NCBI RefSeq assembly: GCF_001183545.1
Contig: NZ_KQ236688.1
Coordinates: forward strand, 4,290,395-4,354,394
Source of the DNA: Cellvibrio sp. pealriver
GTDB lineage: Bacteria; Pseudomonadota; Gammaproteobacteria; Pseudomonadales; Cellvibrionaceae
Reading direction: 5' to 3'
Length of the DNA: 64,000 nt
Shown: positions 1 through 9,596 of the stretch, piece after piece
How positions within the stretch are numbered: the first letter of the stretch is position 1
Layout of the letters: each line of letters begins with the position of its first letter
The notes under the pieces: generated by a model
What the model saw: the letters and a program-made list of their open reading frames with translations, nothing else
Databases searched by the model: none
What the model was told of the DNA's origin: nothing
Made by a program: the position numbers and the translations under genes

Positions 1-2
1 GC

Positions 3-146
3 TACACGCGTGGGCAACTGGAAGATGTCACCGACAGTTGTACGTTACAGGTTTTTGGTAAAACATTTAAAGAATCGAGCAATGCCAGCATGTTGGATTT
101 GATGATCCAATTTACCCAAACCAAAAATTATATTTTGCGTAAATAA
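3..146 (+). CDS. C-terminal end of a DUF1592/DUF1585-type protein (5' partial)
   Basis: An open frame enters from the left edge and ends at TAA 144-146, giving 47 residues with a single Cys and an ending FTQTKNYILRK. This resembles the C-terminal DUF1585 tail of large secreted DUF1592/DUF1588 proteins (a conserved Cys, then a short helix before a T-x-x-[FY] end). Such proteins are very often encoded directly before a DUF1552 protein, as here (17-nt gap), which supports the call. The function of the family is not established. The bulk of the gene lies outside the window, so the assignment rests on a short tail plus context. Confidence 0.55.
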   Translation, partial: YTRGQLEDVTDSCTLQVFGKTFKESSNASMLDLMIQFTQTKNYILRK

Positions 147-163
147 TCGAGGCGGGCATCACT

Positions 164-1492
164 ATGAATCTATTAAAAAATAAAATGCAGCGTCGCGATT
201 TTTTGCGCACTATTGCCAAATTGGGTTTGACTACGGCATTCACTAGTCAGTTTATGTTGTCATCGAATGTATTTGCACAAACGGCGGGTGCAAAACGGTT
301 TGTGATGGTGTATTACCCTAACGGGTGTGTGCGCGATAAATGGCATTCATACAATGTGGGTGCTTTAGGGGCGAATAGTTTTGCGACCAGCCCGTTACAA
401 CACTTGAATGCGCATATCACAAAATTAGTGCCGATCAAAAATTTAACCTACAACGGTCACGGCGGCAGCTCCGGTCACCCTGAAGCCTGTCGCGGTGTGT
501 TTGCCGGTGGGCAGGAATACGCACCCACATTTGATGTTGCCATTGGTGAAGCGCTTGGTGGGCGGTTAACAAAAAACATGCATGTAGGTGTTTGGTCGAG
601 CAAAGCAAAGGGTGCGGAATACATGCCCTTTACCGATAAAAACCGCAATAAAATTCAGGTGTCAGATAATCCACAGCAGGTGTACGACGCATTGCTCGCC
701 GACGTTGTTGGTAGCAGTAGCGGAACGCCGGACCCCGATGCTGCGCGCCGCCGTAAAGTGTTGGAAGCCTTGCATGAAAATTTGGATGTATTGCAAGCCA
801 ATACATTGAACGTAAAACAACAAGGCAAATTATTAACGCACGAAGAAGCCCTGAATTATTATCAAAATACATTATCGGGCACATTGGATATCGGCAGCAC
901 AGGTTTTGCCCGCCCCACCATCGGCATGACCGGTATTGACGACGATGCCGATGCAATTGCCAAAGCGCAAATGCGTAATATCGCCATGGCATTTCAGGCA
1001 AATATCACACGCACAGCGAGCTTCCAATTTATGGGCGCGCAAGATGAGTCACTTAAAATTAATTTCCCCAGTATTCGCCCTTACATGGGGGATTACGGTT
1101 CCGGTGAAAAATTAAATTACAACGAAACCCGCAGCCATGTCAGCTCACACAATGAATCATCATTGTTCGATGCACAAACCCGTTGGTACAACATTATGGT
1201 TGCTTACTTAATGGACGAACTTGCCGCCCGCCCCGATGTAGCCTACGGCGGAACTTTGCTGGATAACACCTTAATTCTAGTAATGTCCGAAGTCGGTGGT
1301 GGCAACCACCAACAAGAAAATCCCGGTATTTATGTCGCAGGCGGTGCAGGTAATGCCCTCCGCTCCGGTACTGCAATCGATGCAAACAACACTGGCATGT
1401 CAAATTTGTATTTGGATATTGCCAAAGCATTTGGTTTGAATTGGACGCGTTATGGGAATAGTTCGGGTGGTATTGCAGGGTTCTTGCGTTAA
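164..1492 (+). CDS. DUF1552 family protein, Tat-exported
   Basis: 442 residues. The N-terminus carries a twin-arginine signal (QRRDFLRT, R10-R11) followed by a hydrophobic stretch ending near VFAQTAG, so export in folded form is likely. The body has features of DUF1552, a family related to the sulfatase/DUF1501 fold and common in Planctomycetes and some Proteobacteria: the early YYPNG motif, a GHGGSSGHPE segment and a late MSEVGGGNHQQ segment. The likely partner is the DUF1592-type protein just upstream. No enzymatic role is proven for the family; adjacency to a secreted GH31 enzyme would fit a role in glycan use, but that is inference. A GAGG motif lies 11 nt before the ATG. Confidence 0.8.
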   Translation: MNLLKNKMQRRDFLRTIAKLGLTTAFTSQFMLSSNVFAQTAGAKRFVMVYYPNGCVRDKWHSYNVGALGANSFATSPLQHLNAHITKLVPIKNLTYNGHGGSSGHPEACRGVFAGGQEYAPTFDVAIGEALGGRLTKNMHVGVWSSKAKGAEYMPFTDKNRNKIQVSDNPQQVYDALLADVVGSSSGTPDPDAARRRKVLEALHENLDVLQANTLNVKQQGKLLTHEEALNYYQNTLSGTLDIGSTGFARPTIGMTGIDDDADAIAKAQMRNIAMAFQANITRTASFQFMGAQDESLKINFPSIRPYMGDYGSGEKLNYNETRSHVSSHNESSLFDAQTRWYNIMVAYLMDELAARPDVAYGGTLLDNTLILVMSEVGGGNHQQENPGIYVAGGAGNALRSGTAIDANNTGMSNLYLDIAKAFGLNWTRYGNSSGGIAGFLR

Positions 1493-1510
1493 TTTTTATT
1501 CCTTCATGTA

Positions 1511-1550
1511 AAAGCTATCTGCTGTTAAAGGTGGATAGCTTTTATTTTTT
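1511..1550 (+). terminator. Intrinsic terminator after the DUF1552 gene
   Basis: A perfect 9-bp stem (AAAGCTATC at 1511-1519 with GATAGCTTT at 1534-1542) with a 14-nt loop is followed by a T-rich run. It separates the DUF1592/DUF1552 unit from the GH31 gene. Confidence 0.65.
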
Positions 1551-1591
1551 AGTGTTGTTTATTTTCAGGTCTTTGATATTCCCAAGGAGCA

Positions 1592-4033
1592 ATGATGCTT
1601 TTCGCGAACCCCAAAAATTGGTCTGTATTTTGTGTCCCATTTTGGGTATTGGTTTTGAATGGCATATTAGTTCATTCGTCTTATGCGGCCACCAATAACC
1701 CCGTTGAGGTTAATGGGGCTTATGTATTTGTTGCTGGTAATGGTGAGCGGCTTCGAATAACCCCTTATGGTGAATTTATCGTTCGTGTACAGCGTATTCG
1801 TACTGGCGAAAACTTCCTACCGGATGATCACTATGAAATGGTAGAGCGCCACGATTGGTCTCGTGATTTTCGCATGCAGGAGTTGACCGAAAATTGGAAT
1901 CTGGTTAGCCCTAAAAATCCAACATTAAAAATTACGGTTGATAAAAAAACACTGACGTTAACTTTTTTTCGGAAGAAAAAAACAGTGCTGCAAGAGGAGA
2001 AAGCATGGTGGCAAGGGCGTCGAATGGGGATACATTTTGTACCAGATGCAGCGGAGCATTTCACCGGCCTTGGGCATAGTTACTACGGAAGGGAATCCAG
2101 TATTGATTTGCGCGGAAAAGTGGTTGGTCGCAATTACGGTAAAGCGCAAATCCAGCAAGCTCCATTAATCGTTCCTTTTTATTTGTCCAGTAAAGGTTAT
2201 GGAGTTTTTTTAAATTCTACGTTTAGTAATCAATTCAGTTTTTCTGCGAACACCGAAAGCCATCGCAAATATGATTACAGCATAGTGCTGGATGATCATG
2301 GGTTTGGTGGGCAGCTGGATTATTTTTATATAGATGGCCCAGAGCTAAAACAGGTTTTAAATAATTACACCCAACTGACTGGTCGCCCACGCCTACCCAT
2401 GAAAGCAGTATTTGGTTTGCAATTGTCCGATAAGGGGCATGATCACGATTCATCCACGCCATCGGATCAATCCTGGTGGCAGGAAAAAATAACCCATCAT
2501 CGCAAAGCAGGTTACCCACTGGATCATGTGATTAACGATAACCGCTGGCGTGCTGGTGGTGGTAAACGTTGCGAGTCGCGTATGGAGTGGGATCAGGAGC
2601 GTTATCCGGATCCAAAATTATATGCACAGTGGTTGAAAGCGAATGGCTTAATTAGCACGCTGGATATTAACCGCTGCATAGCGCAATTCAGTCGCGGCTG
2701 GAAAGCGGAATTTAATATCCAAAACCCTGAAAATATCGAATTCAGTAGTAGCGCTCCGGATTTGACTAACGCTGAATTTCGGAAATGGTTTTGGAATATT
2801 TTTTATCAGCAATCATTAGATCCACAATTACAATTTCCCGGTGATGCATTGTGGATTGATGAATTTGATGAGATGGGCGCTGCGCCAGACGCGATGAAAC
2901 TTGCAAGCGGGCGATCCTGGGCGGAAATGCGCAACTATTGGTTTTTTCTGATTTCCAAAGCACTGGTACAAGAGGGGTGGGACAAGTCTGCATTACGCAA
3001 TAAACGTCCTTATGTATGGGTTCGAGGTATGACGGCCGGGGCTCAGCGTTATGCCAGTTTATGGAGCGGTGACATATATCCCAATCACAATGACATGCAA
3101 GCGCAAATTCGGGCAATGCAATTAGCGGGAATGTCCGGGTTTCCATTTTGGGGGCACGATGCGGGAGGTTTTTATGATTGGAATAATAAAATGGGACCAG
3201 ATGAAAATCTTTATGCAAAGTGGGCGATGGCTTTTGGCAGTTTTGCGCCTATCTGGAAACCTCACGGTATGGGTCAGTCGCGTTGGCCTCTGGATAGATC
3301 GTTGAAAAATCAGGAAATTGCAAAACGATATACACAACTACGTTATGAGCTAATGCCATACATATACACAGCTGCTCATATTGCTACAGCAACAGGGGGG
3401 CCTATGGCGCGCCCCATGTTATTGGATTACCAAAATAATAAAAATGCATGGAAATACGATTTGCAATACATGTGGGGCGATAGTTTTTTGGTTGCTCCAC
3501 ATGCGGACAGCGGTAATCAAAAAGAACTCTGGCTTCCGCCGGGCTCATGGTATGACTTTTACAGTAAAAAGGTAGTCCGTGGTAATAGGGTTATTAAACT
3601 CGAAATACCTGAAGGTTTTTTGCCCCTTTATGTGAAGCTGGGAGCAATTATTCCTCGTTACGATTACGCACTATCAACTGCATTTGCTAACAAAGAAAAA
3701 TTATTTTTGGATGTTTATGTTGGTGCGAATGCCAGTGCAGAACTGATTGAAGATGATGATCGCAGTGAGGGTTACCGCAACGGAGAATTGCAGCGCACCC
3801 AGTTCTTTTATGACCATAAAGGTAAATCACTGCGTATTAGCGAAGCTCAAGGTGATTATATGGGAGCGCCAAAAAAACGTAGCTATGAAGTTCGCTTTTA
3901 TGGCGAAACGAAGAGCTGCTGGGAGTTAAATGGGAATCGATTGGTAGTAGAGAAAATAGGTGGGCAATTAATTATTAAACTGCCTTCACTTCCGGTAAGT
4001 GATCCTGTAAATATTAATCAATGCTCTGAGTAA
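1592..4033 (+). CDS. Secreted glycoside hydrolase family 31 enzyme (alpha-glucosidase/transglucosylase/alpha-xylosidase type)
   Basis: 813 residues with a signal peptide (hydrophobic core about 13-27, cleavage near SSYAA), so periplasmic or outer-membrane associated. The GH31 (alpha/beta)8 barrel is clear. The nucleophile is expected at D423 in WIDEFDE (421-427) and the acid/base at D494 in WSGD (491-494), followed by FPFWGHDAGGF. WIDEFDE departs from the usual W-x-D-M-N-E. Length and the roughly 70-residue spacing of the two Asp residues recall the Cellvibrio alpha-transglucosylase Agd31B more than the PA14-containing xyloglucan alpha-xylosidase, but substrate cannot be read from sequence. 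AAGGAG lies just before ATGATG. It stands alone between two terminators. Confidence 0.85.
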   Translation: MMLFANPKNWSVFCVPFWVLVLNGILVHSSYAATNNPVEVNGAYVFVAGNGERLRITPYGEFIVRVQRIRTGENFLPDDHYEMVERHDWSRDFRMQELTENWNLVSPKNPTLKITVDKKTLTLTFFRKKKTVLQEEKAWWQGRRMGIHFVPDAAEHFTGLGHSYYGRESSIDLRGKVVGRNYGKAQIQQAPLIVPFYLSSKGYGVFLNSTFSNQFSFSANTESHRKYDYSIVLDDHGFGGQLDYFYIDGPELKQVLNNYTQLTGRPRLPMKAVFGLQLSDKGHDHDSSTPSDQSWWQEKITHHRKAGYPLDHVINDNRWRAGGGKRCESRMEWDQERYPDPKLYAQWLKANGLISTLDINRCIAQFSRGWKAEFNIQNPENIEFSSSAPDLTNAEFRKWFWNIFYQQSLDPQLQFPGDALWIDEFDEMGAAPDAMKLASGRSWAEMRNYWFFLISKALVQEGWDKSALRNKRPYVWVRGMTAGAQRYASLWSGDIYPNHNDMQAQIRAMQLAGMSGFPFWGHDAGGFYDWNNKMGPDENLYAKWAMAFGSFAPIWKPHGMGQSRWPLDRSLKNQEIAKRYTQLRYELMPYIYTAAHIATATGGPMARPMLLDYQNNKNAWKYDLQYMWGDSFLVAPHADSGNQKELWLPPGSWYDFYSKKVVRGNRVIKLEIPEGFLPLYVKLGAIIPRYDYALSTAFANKEKLFLDVYVGANASAELIEDDDRSEGYRNGELQRTQFFYDHKGKSLRISEAQGDYMGAPKKRSYEVRFYGETKSCWELNGNRLVVEKIGGQLIIKLPSLPVSDPVNINQCSE

Positions 4034-4069
4034 AAAAACGGATGACTGTTAAGTCATTTGAAACTATTT

Positions 4070-4095
4070 GTAATAGGCCTGCTATTGCCTATTAC
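4070..4095. terminator. Hairpin between convergent genes
   Basis: A perfect 9-bp inverted repeat (GTAATAGGC 4070-4078 / GCCTATTAC 4087-4095, 8-nt loop) lies in the 70-bp gap between the convergent GH31 and DUF58 genes. There is no long T-tract on either side, so termination strength is uncertain. Confidence 0.45.
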
Positions 4096-4103
4096 TGACT
4101 GCT

Positions 4104-5450
4104 TTACAAAACTCCCGCACTCTTAATTTCCAAATAAGCATTCGATACCCGCACGGCTAATTCGTTAGCTGTGCAGTCAATGGCATATACACCCGCAGAG
4201 GTGAGTTTTTTATGGGATTCATTGCGCTCGTGTAAAAAGCGGCGCACGCCAGCGTAAGTAAGCGCATCATCAAAAGTGTGCACCGGTGTGTTGTCGAGTT
4301 GGTCTAGAATATGTTCGCGGATGTTGGCAACCATCACCAAGTGGCGTTTTTTCAATAGATTCACCGCAAGCAATAATTCACTGTTGTCCTCATCGCGCGA
4401 GTTGGTGACAAGAATAACCAGAGAACGTTTGGGTTGCAGAACCGAGAGTTTTTCGGCAGCGGTTATGTAGTCAGCAGTGGATTGTTGGGCGTGCAAATCG
4501 TAAATGCCATTCAATAGCACCTTTACACGATCAACGCCTTTTTGTGGTGGAATCCAACGATGGCGGTTGTTGGCATCGCCACCAAAACTCATCAGGCTGA
4601 CGTTATCGCCTTGGCGTAAAGCAATGTAACTAACAAGCAACAATGAATTCAGTGCGTGATCAAAATGGCTGAGCTCATCGTCTTTGGCGCGCATACGGCG
4701 GCCACTATCAATCATTAATACAATTTGCTGGTCGCGTTCATCTTGATAATCGCGCGCAATTAATTTTTGTCTGCGCGATGTGGCTTTCCAATCAATTTGG
4801 CGCAGGCTATCGCCTTGGCGATATTCGCGCAGTTGGTGAAATTCCATGCCCGCACCACGGCGTTGTTTTTTCTTAATACCCATTTGACTGGTGTGATTTT
4901 CAGTCGCGAGAATCGCGTAATTCGCAATAGCAACAAAATCAGGGTACACCTTGGCAGTTGTGGGTTCTCCTGCCCAATAGCGGATATTCCATAATCCCAA
5001 CGGGCTGTTGAATTCGATATGGGTTTTATCCAGTTGCAATGAGCCGCGCACCAAAGGACGCAATAGATAATGCGTATCGCTGATCTGGTTAGGTTGTAAT
5101 TCAATTGACAGCGGCAAATGCTGGTAATTGGCATCGCTGGGGACGCTATCAAAAATACGGATCTGGCGAGCTTCAGTAAATTGATGGCGAATGCGCAATT
5201 TCACTTCAGTCCATTTATCCACGGCTAAATTGCCTGGCATCTCCCGTGAAATTTCAACCGGTGGCAAACGGCGCGATAACAACCAATCCAATAAACTTAC
5301 AACAACGAGTGCAATCAGTAATCCTTGTGGCAAATACCCCGGCACACCCAGTTGAAAATAGTGAGTGCTGAACGCGTTGATAAATACCATCGCCCCTAGC
5401 AGGGCGAAAGTGATTATCAAGCGTGAATTGGGAATCCATTGTCTTTTCAT
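4104..5450 (-). CDS. DUF58 domain protein
   Basis: 448 residues. Two membrane segments near the N-terminus (about 9-55) are followed by a beta-rich region and a DUF58 block (GAGMEFHQLREYRQGD, then DWKATSRR) leading into a von Willebrand factor A-like fold (VLMIDSGRRM). DUF58 proteins are encoded with MoxR ATPases and are thought to act as their membrane-bound partners. This is the last gene of the six-gene operon, 29 nt after moxR. Cellular function is not established; envelope stress or protein-complex maturation is the usual suggestion. Confidence 0.85.
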   Translation of the reverse strand: MKRQWIPNSRLIITFALLGAMVFINAFSTHYFQLGVPGYLPQGLLIALVVVSLLDWLLSRRLPPVEISREMPGNLAVDKWTEVKLRIRHQFTEARQIRIFDSVPSDANYQHLPLSIELQPNQISDTHYLLRPLVRGSLQLDKTHIEFNSPLGLWNIRYWAGEPTTAKVYPDFVAIANYAILATENHTSQMGIKKKQRRGAGMEFHQLREYRQGDSLRQIDWKATSRRQKLIARDYQDERDQQIVLMIDSGRRMRAKDDELSHFDHALNSLLLVSYIALRQGDNVSLMSFGGDANNRHRWIPPQKGVDRVKVLLNGIYDLHAQQSTADYITAAEKLSVLQPKRSLVILVTNSRDEDNSELLLAVNLLKKRHLVMVANIREHILDQLDNTPVHTFDDALTYAGVRRFLHERNESHKKLTSAGVYAIDCTANELAVRVSNAYLEIKSAGVL

Positions 5451-5479
5451 AAACGTGCCATATGCGAAGCGGTTGCGTA

Positions 5480-6505
5480 TTAGTGTCTGGGAGCTTCAAC
5501 TTGCAACAAAATATTATGCAGAATGCGCTCTGCGGCCACGCCTTCAATCGCTAATTCCGGGGATAACAAAATGCGGTGGCGCAGCGCAGGAATGAACATG
5601 GCTTTTACGTCATCCGGTGTTACAAACGAATTACTATTGAGCAGTGCGTAAGCGCGCGCGGCTGACAGTAGTGCGATACAAGCGCGTGGGCCTGCGCCAC
5701 GAGAAATGCCTGACCAGCTGCGGGTGGCGCGTACCAGTTTTACCACGTACTGCAAAATTTGGTCATCTACGGTAATTTGTTCTGCAATTTTTTGCAGGCT
5801 TAATACATGTGCCGGTTTTAACAGTGTACGTATCTGCTCCAAACCAAAACCGCCTTGTGCTTGTGAGCTGACCTGGCGCAACATAATTTGTTCATCATTC
5901 TCGCTCGGATAATCAATCATCACTTTCAGCATAAAACGATCAAGCTCTGCTTCTGGCAGCGGGTAAGTTCCTTCCTGTTCAATCGGGTTTTGCGTAGCCA
6001 ATACCATAAAGGGCTCACCAGTTTTGAACGATTGCCCTTCAATGGTAATTTGTCCTTCTTGCATTACCTCCAATAATGCTGCCTGGGTTTTGGCGGGCGC
6101 ACGGTTAATTTCATCGGCTAATAATAAATTGGTGAACGCAGGGCCGCGACGGATTTCAAATTCCTGTTTTGCCATATTAAACATGGCGTGACCAGTGACG
6201 TCGCTGGGCATTAGATCGGGTGTGAATTGCACGCGGGTAAATTGTCCGCCAAAGCATTTTGCAAGGCTGCGCACCAGCAGGGTTTTTCCTAAGCCAGGCA
6301 CGCCCTCAATTAATACGTGGCCACGCGCGATTAATGCAACCAGCACTTGTTCGATGATTGCATCCTGACCGATCAGATTTTTTTTGATTTCATTTAATAA
6401 ATTATTGGCAACCGTGCTCGCTTGTTGCAAACGGTTCTGCAAGCTTTCTTCCGTGTCCGTACTTTTGTTATCAATGCTGTCGTGGGTGTTATTTATGTCA
6501 GTCAT
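5480..6505 (-). CDS. MoxR-family AAA+ ATPase
   Basis: 341 residues. Walker A is GVPGLGKT and Walker B is LLLADEINRAP, followed by the sensor-1 region (VLATQNPIEQEGTYPLPEAE) typical of MoxR ATPases. The family is chaperone-like and works with DUF58/VWA proteins. Its ATG overlaps the stop of the DUF4350 gene by 4 nt (ATGA), so translation is probably coupled. The order RDD-SpoIIM-DUF4129-DUF4350-MoxR-DUF58 is a recurrent cluster; the cytosolic ATPase presumably energises the membrane components. Confidence 0.9.
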   Translation of the reverse strand: MTDINNTHDSIDNKSTDTEESLQNRLQQASTVANNLLNEIKKNLIGQDAIIEQVLVALIARGHVLIEGVPGLGKTLLVRSLAKCFGGQFTRVQFTPDLMPSDVTGHAMFNMAKQEFEIRRGPAFTNLLLADEINRAPAKTQAALLEVMQEGQITIEGQSFKTGEPFMVLATQNPIEQEGTYPLPEAELDRFMLKVMIDYPSENDEQIMLRQVSSQAQGGFGLEQIRTLLKPAHVLSLQKIAEQITVDDQILQYVVKLVRATRSWSGISRGAGPRACIALLSAARAYALLNSNSFVTPDDVKAMFIPALRHRILLSPELAIEGVAAERILHNILLQVEAPRH

Positions 6506-7986
6506 AGTTGCTTCCTGATGGTTTGCAAATGTGCGATAGCGGTTGCGAATTCTTGTGGGTGCTGCAAATTGTCGGCAAAGAGTGCATGTTTAATTGCGCC
6601 CGGTGCCAAGCCAGTGAGTTGATGCAAAAACTCAATACGTTCATCACCTTGGGGCTGGCTGAGATTGGGGTGTTGCTGTTCGATACGCTCTAAAATGTCG
6701 GAGCGCAATAATGTTAATAACTGCGGGTGTTGCTGTTGCCGCCAGAGCAGCATTGCTCCTGCGTAAATGTGTTCGGCAAGGTTGCGTCGCCCGGCTTTTT
6801 CCAGCGTAAATACCGGGCCAAAACGCTGGCTTTTTGCCCACAGCCAAAATACCAATGCGAGCAGGGCTGCTATTACCCCATAACTGGCATTGCGCCAGAT
6901 AATGGCGGCAAGCGATGGTGCATCCTGATTTACCACAAACCACACGCGGCCATCGGGGTTGACTAAACGCCACAGCGCAAAAGCGTGATCGCGGCAGTCG
7001 ATGCGTTTGTTTGCCCAGATAAAATTGTCGCTGGTGATGGTTATACCGCCTTGGCCTACATCGAAATACAGCAGATGTTCGTGTCGTTCTTTGTATTCGC
7101 TATCTTCCGTGTCACTGTCTGCTTCACTATATTCATCACGATCTTCATCGCTGTATTCACTTTCTTCCTCAGGTTCACTGGTGTTGTCAGTGTGCTCGGT
7201 ATAGTCGTAATAAATAAACGGTGTGGCTGAACTAAAATCAAATTTCAATGGCTTCTCTTCGCTGTGAAAGTTAACCAGAGTAGGGTCTTTGTGTAATCCG
7301 CAGCGATAATAGTATTCGGGCTTTTCGGTTTTTTTGTTTTTAGTGTTGGCGTTTTCCGCCATTTTTTTGGTGTCTGTATTTTTATTACCTGCATCTTTAT
7401 TGGTTTTATCACTCTCGTCCTGATGCTTGTCTGCTTTTGTGTCGGAATCGTTTTTATCTTTTTCGCCTTCAACGGCTTTTTCCAATTCGTCGGCCAGTTT
7501 TTTCATTGGGTCGAGTGTATCGGCATCCCACTCTGGCACGCCGGGTTCAATATTAAAATCGTCCAGCAGTAAATCATTTTCATCGGTGTGCGCACCGATA
7601 AAAGGATTTTGGGTTGAGGTAATTAAGGTGCCGCCGTTTTCGATCCATTCATAAAGTGCGTCGTAGCGTTCCTGATTCAGAATTTTATGGCCATTGATCA
7701 GGATAATTGTGTCTTGTTGTCCAAGTTTGAGGTTGCGCCAGCTGTGTTTGTCCAACAGGCTTTGGCCTTTAACGGTAATCGCCTGTACACCATGTTTGCG
7801 CAGAAAAATTTCAGCAGCGAGAAAATCGTTCTGCAGTGCTTCTTTGGAATAGCCTAAATCAATTTCTTTTTCTTCCCACTCCAGTGTGGTGTACCACCAA
7901 TAACCCAAACCAATAATGAGGGCGAGCATTGCCCCAATCACGATTTTGTGTTGCACAGGCATGGTCTGCGGATGCTTATCTGTCAT
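6502..7986 (-). CDS. DUF4350 domain membrane protein with charged inserts
   Basis: 494 residues with one N-terminal membrane segment (about 12-32) and a second near 385-405. The N-terminal part (NGHKILNQERYDALYEWIENGGTLI written in pieces: NGHKI, then YEWIENGGTLI) is the glutamine-amidotransferase-like DUF4350 fold. Two low-complexity stretches interrupt it: Lys/Asp/Asn-rich at about 185-235 and Glu/Asp/Ser-rich at about 275-315. These make it longer than a typical family member. Overlaps both neighbours by 4 nt. Part of the MoxR operon; exact role unknown. Confidence 0.8.
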   Translation of the reverse strand: MTDKHPQTMPVQHKIVIGAMLALIIGLGYWWYTTLEWEEKEIDLGYSKEALQNDFLAAEIFLRKHGVQAITVKGQSLLDKHSWRNLKLGQQDTIILINGHKILNQERYDALYEWIENGGTLITSTQNPFIGAHTDENDLLLDDFNIEPGVPEWDADTLDPMKKLADELEKAVEGEKDKNDSDTKADKHQDESDKTNKDAGNKNTDTKKMAENANTKNKKTEKPEYYYRCGLHKDPTLVNFHSEEKPLKFDFSSATPFIYYDYTEHTDNTSEPEEESEYSDEDRDEYSEADSDTEDSEYKERHEHLLYFDVGQGGITITSDNFIWANKRIDCRDHAFALWRLVNPDGRVWFVVNQDAPSLAAIIWRNASYGVIAALLALVFWLWAKSQRFGPVFTLEKAGRRNLAEHIYAGAMLLWRQQQHPQLLTLLRSDILERIEQQHPNLSQPQGDERIEFLHQLTGLAPGAIKHALFADNLQHPQEFATAIAHLQTIRKQL

Positions 7987-9596
7987 TGTGCCGCTCCTTG
8001 GGTGTTGCTATCGCGCAACCAACAGTGATTCCAACTGGAGCAAAGCTGTTCCGCCTGTTCTGCATCGGGTAACAAATGCCCGTATGCCAAGCGTTGCCAT
8101 GTGCGAGTGAGGCGGGAAAAATAATCGACGCGCGCTTGCGCTGGTTGGTTATTGGCAAAATGCTCGCACATTAATTGCGCGCATTCACGCTCGGTATGGC
8201 CATCGTGAATATCAACGCCGGTGTGGATTAAATGAAACAAGCTTGCACGGTAGAGCAATGCGAGTGCCGCGCGTGTATCGCCAGCGCGCAATAACTGCAG
8301 TGCATTTGCACTGATATCATCCGGCAGCGATTCGCGTGTGACATCCATACCAAATAAGGTTGTGGGTTTTTCCCGTTGTGGTGCTGCAGGTTTTACGCGC
8401 ACAAAGTTTGCAGCTAGCCAGTGGCGGTAGCGATAAATAACAAACGCAATAAGCGCGATAACGGCGCACCACAACAAAATTTCCAGCAGGCTGGCAGCAG
8501 CCAGAAAGCCTTCAAAATTGCGCATAAAATCAAATACTTTTTCCCAGAACTCGGAGGGTTCTGTTTCGGGGTCTTCCTCGTCGTCATCCAGTTTTAAGGT
8601 GCGGCGGGTTTCTTTGCGGCTAAATTCTTCCTGTTGCATCACCGCTTTTATCGAATCTTTGGCTTGCGTGCGATTAATCTCGGAAAATTCTCCCACCGGT
8701 TTTTCAATGACGGGTTCGCCTTTATAAACGTCGGTATTATTTGCCTGGTCAATACTGGGTAATTGTTCATCCGCATAGGCATGGCGTTGTGCATCCAACG
8801 AAAATGATCCAAGACCCAAACACATCGCAAATATGAGGCTGGCAAGGTTTGTAGCAGTGCGGCGTTTATTGGCTATGCGGCGAAATGCAATATCGATATC
8901 CCAGGCTTCTAATTTAATGCGGCGATTCAAATACAAGGCAAAACCGCATGCGACATAAAAAGGCGCGGTAAACGCCAGTGCGATGTACCACACCGCCAGT
9001 TTGAGGCTGTTTAACTCAGAATCTTCTTGATCAAAAAAGACATTAGCCCACTCGATATGAATCTCATTAGGAATGAGCGCCCATAGCAATCCGATCATGC
9101 CAATCCATAACAGGTTTTCCATCATCAGCCCCATAAAACTGAGCCAGCTAGCGGGTGATGAATCTTCCCGGTGCAACACACTTAAACGGTCTTGTCGGCG
9201 TTCGCCGCTTAATCCTTCCAATTGCAGCACGGGTAAATCCATTGAGCGGGTAGGGCTGAAGCGACGCCAGGTCAGACTGGAAAATAGTTGTTTCACTGCA
9301 AGCGTGGGAAATAATTTTAACGTGCTGCTTGTATTGGGCAGATCATTAAAAACCCCATGGCTGATAAGGTGCAGCAACGGGCGCTCATAAATGGGTTTGA
9401 ACCACCATAAAAATAATCCGCCCCACAACCAATTTTCAGTGGGAATTAACAGCGCAAGAATAAAAAAAGGAAAGCTCACCAGCAGCCAGACTTTCATCAT
9501 GGCCCACCACCAATGGCGCGTCATGAGAATTCCCAGATCGACAGCTTCCCATGCACTGCGAGGGCGAATCTCGATAGTGACCTGATCCAGATTCAT
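7983..9596 (-). CDS. DUF4129 domain membrane protein
   Basis: 537 residues with several membrane segments (about 32-52, 58-75, 165-185, 205-230, 262-280, 370-392) and a cytosolic C-terminus with the DUF4129 signature (ALALLYRASLFHLIHTG, then HTERECAQL). DUF4129 proteins commonly sit in MoxR/DUF58/transglutaminase clusters. Coupled to its neighbours by 4-nt overlaps at both ends. No enzymatic motif seen; a structural or scaffolding role in the membrane complex is inference. Confidence 0.8.
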   Translation of the reverse strand: MNLDQVTIEIRPRSAWEAVDLGILMTRHWWWAMMKVWLLVSFPFFILALLIPTENWLWGGLFLWWFKPIYERPLLHLISHGVFNDLPNTSSTLKLFPTLAVKQLFSSLTWRRFSPTRSMDLPVLQLEGLSGERRQDRLSVLHREDSSPASWLSFMGLMMENLLWIGMIGLLWALIPNEIHIEWANVFFDQEDSELNSLKLAVWYIALAFTAPFYVACGFALYLNRRIKLEAWDIDIAFRRIANKRRTATNLASLIFAMCLGLGSFSLDAQRHAYADEQLPSIDQANNTDVYKGEPVIEKPVGEFSEINRTQAKDSIKAVMQQEEFSRKETRRTLKLDDDEEDPETEPSEFWEKVFDFMRNFEGFLAAASLLEILLWCAVIALIAFVIYRYRHWLAANFVRVKPAAPQREKPTTLFGMDVTRESLPDDISANALQLLRAGDTRAALALLYRASLFHLIHTGVDIHDGHTERECAQLMCEHFANNQPAQARVDYFSRLTRTWQRLAYGHLLPDAEQAEQLCSSWNHCWLRDSNTQGAAQ

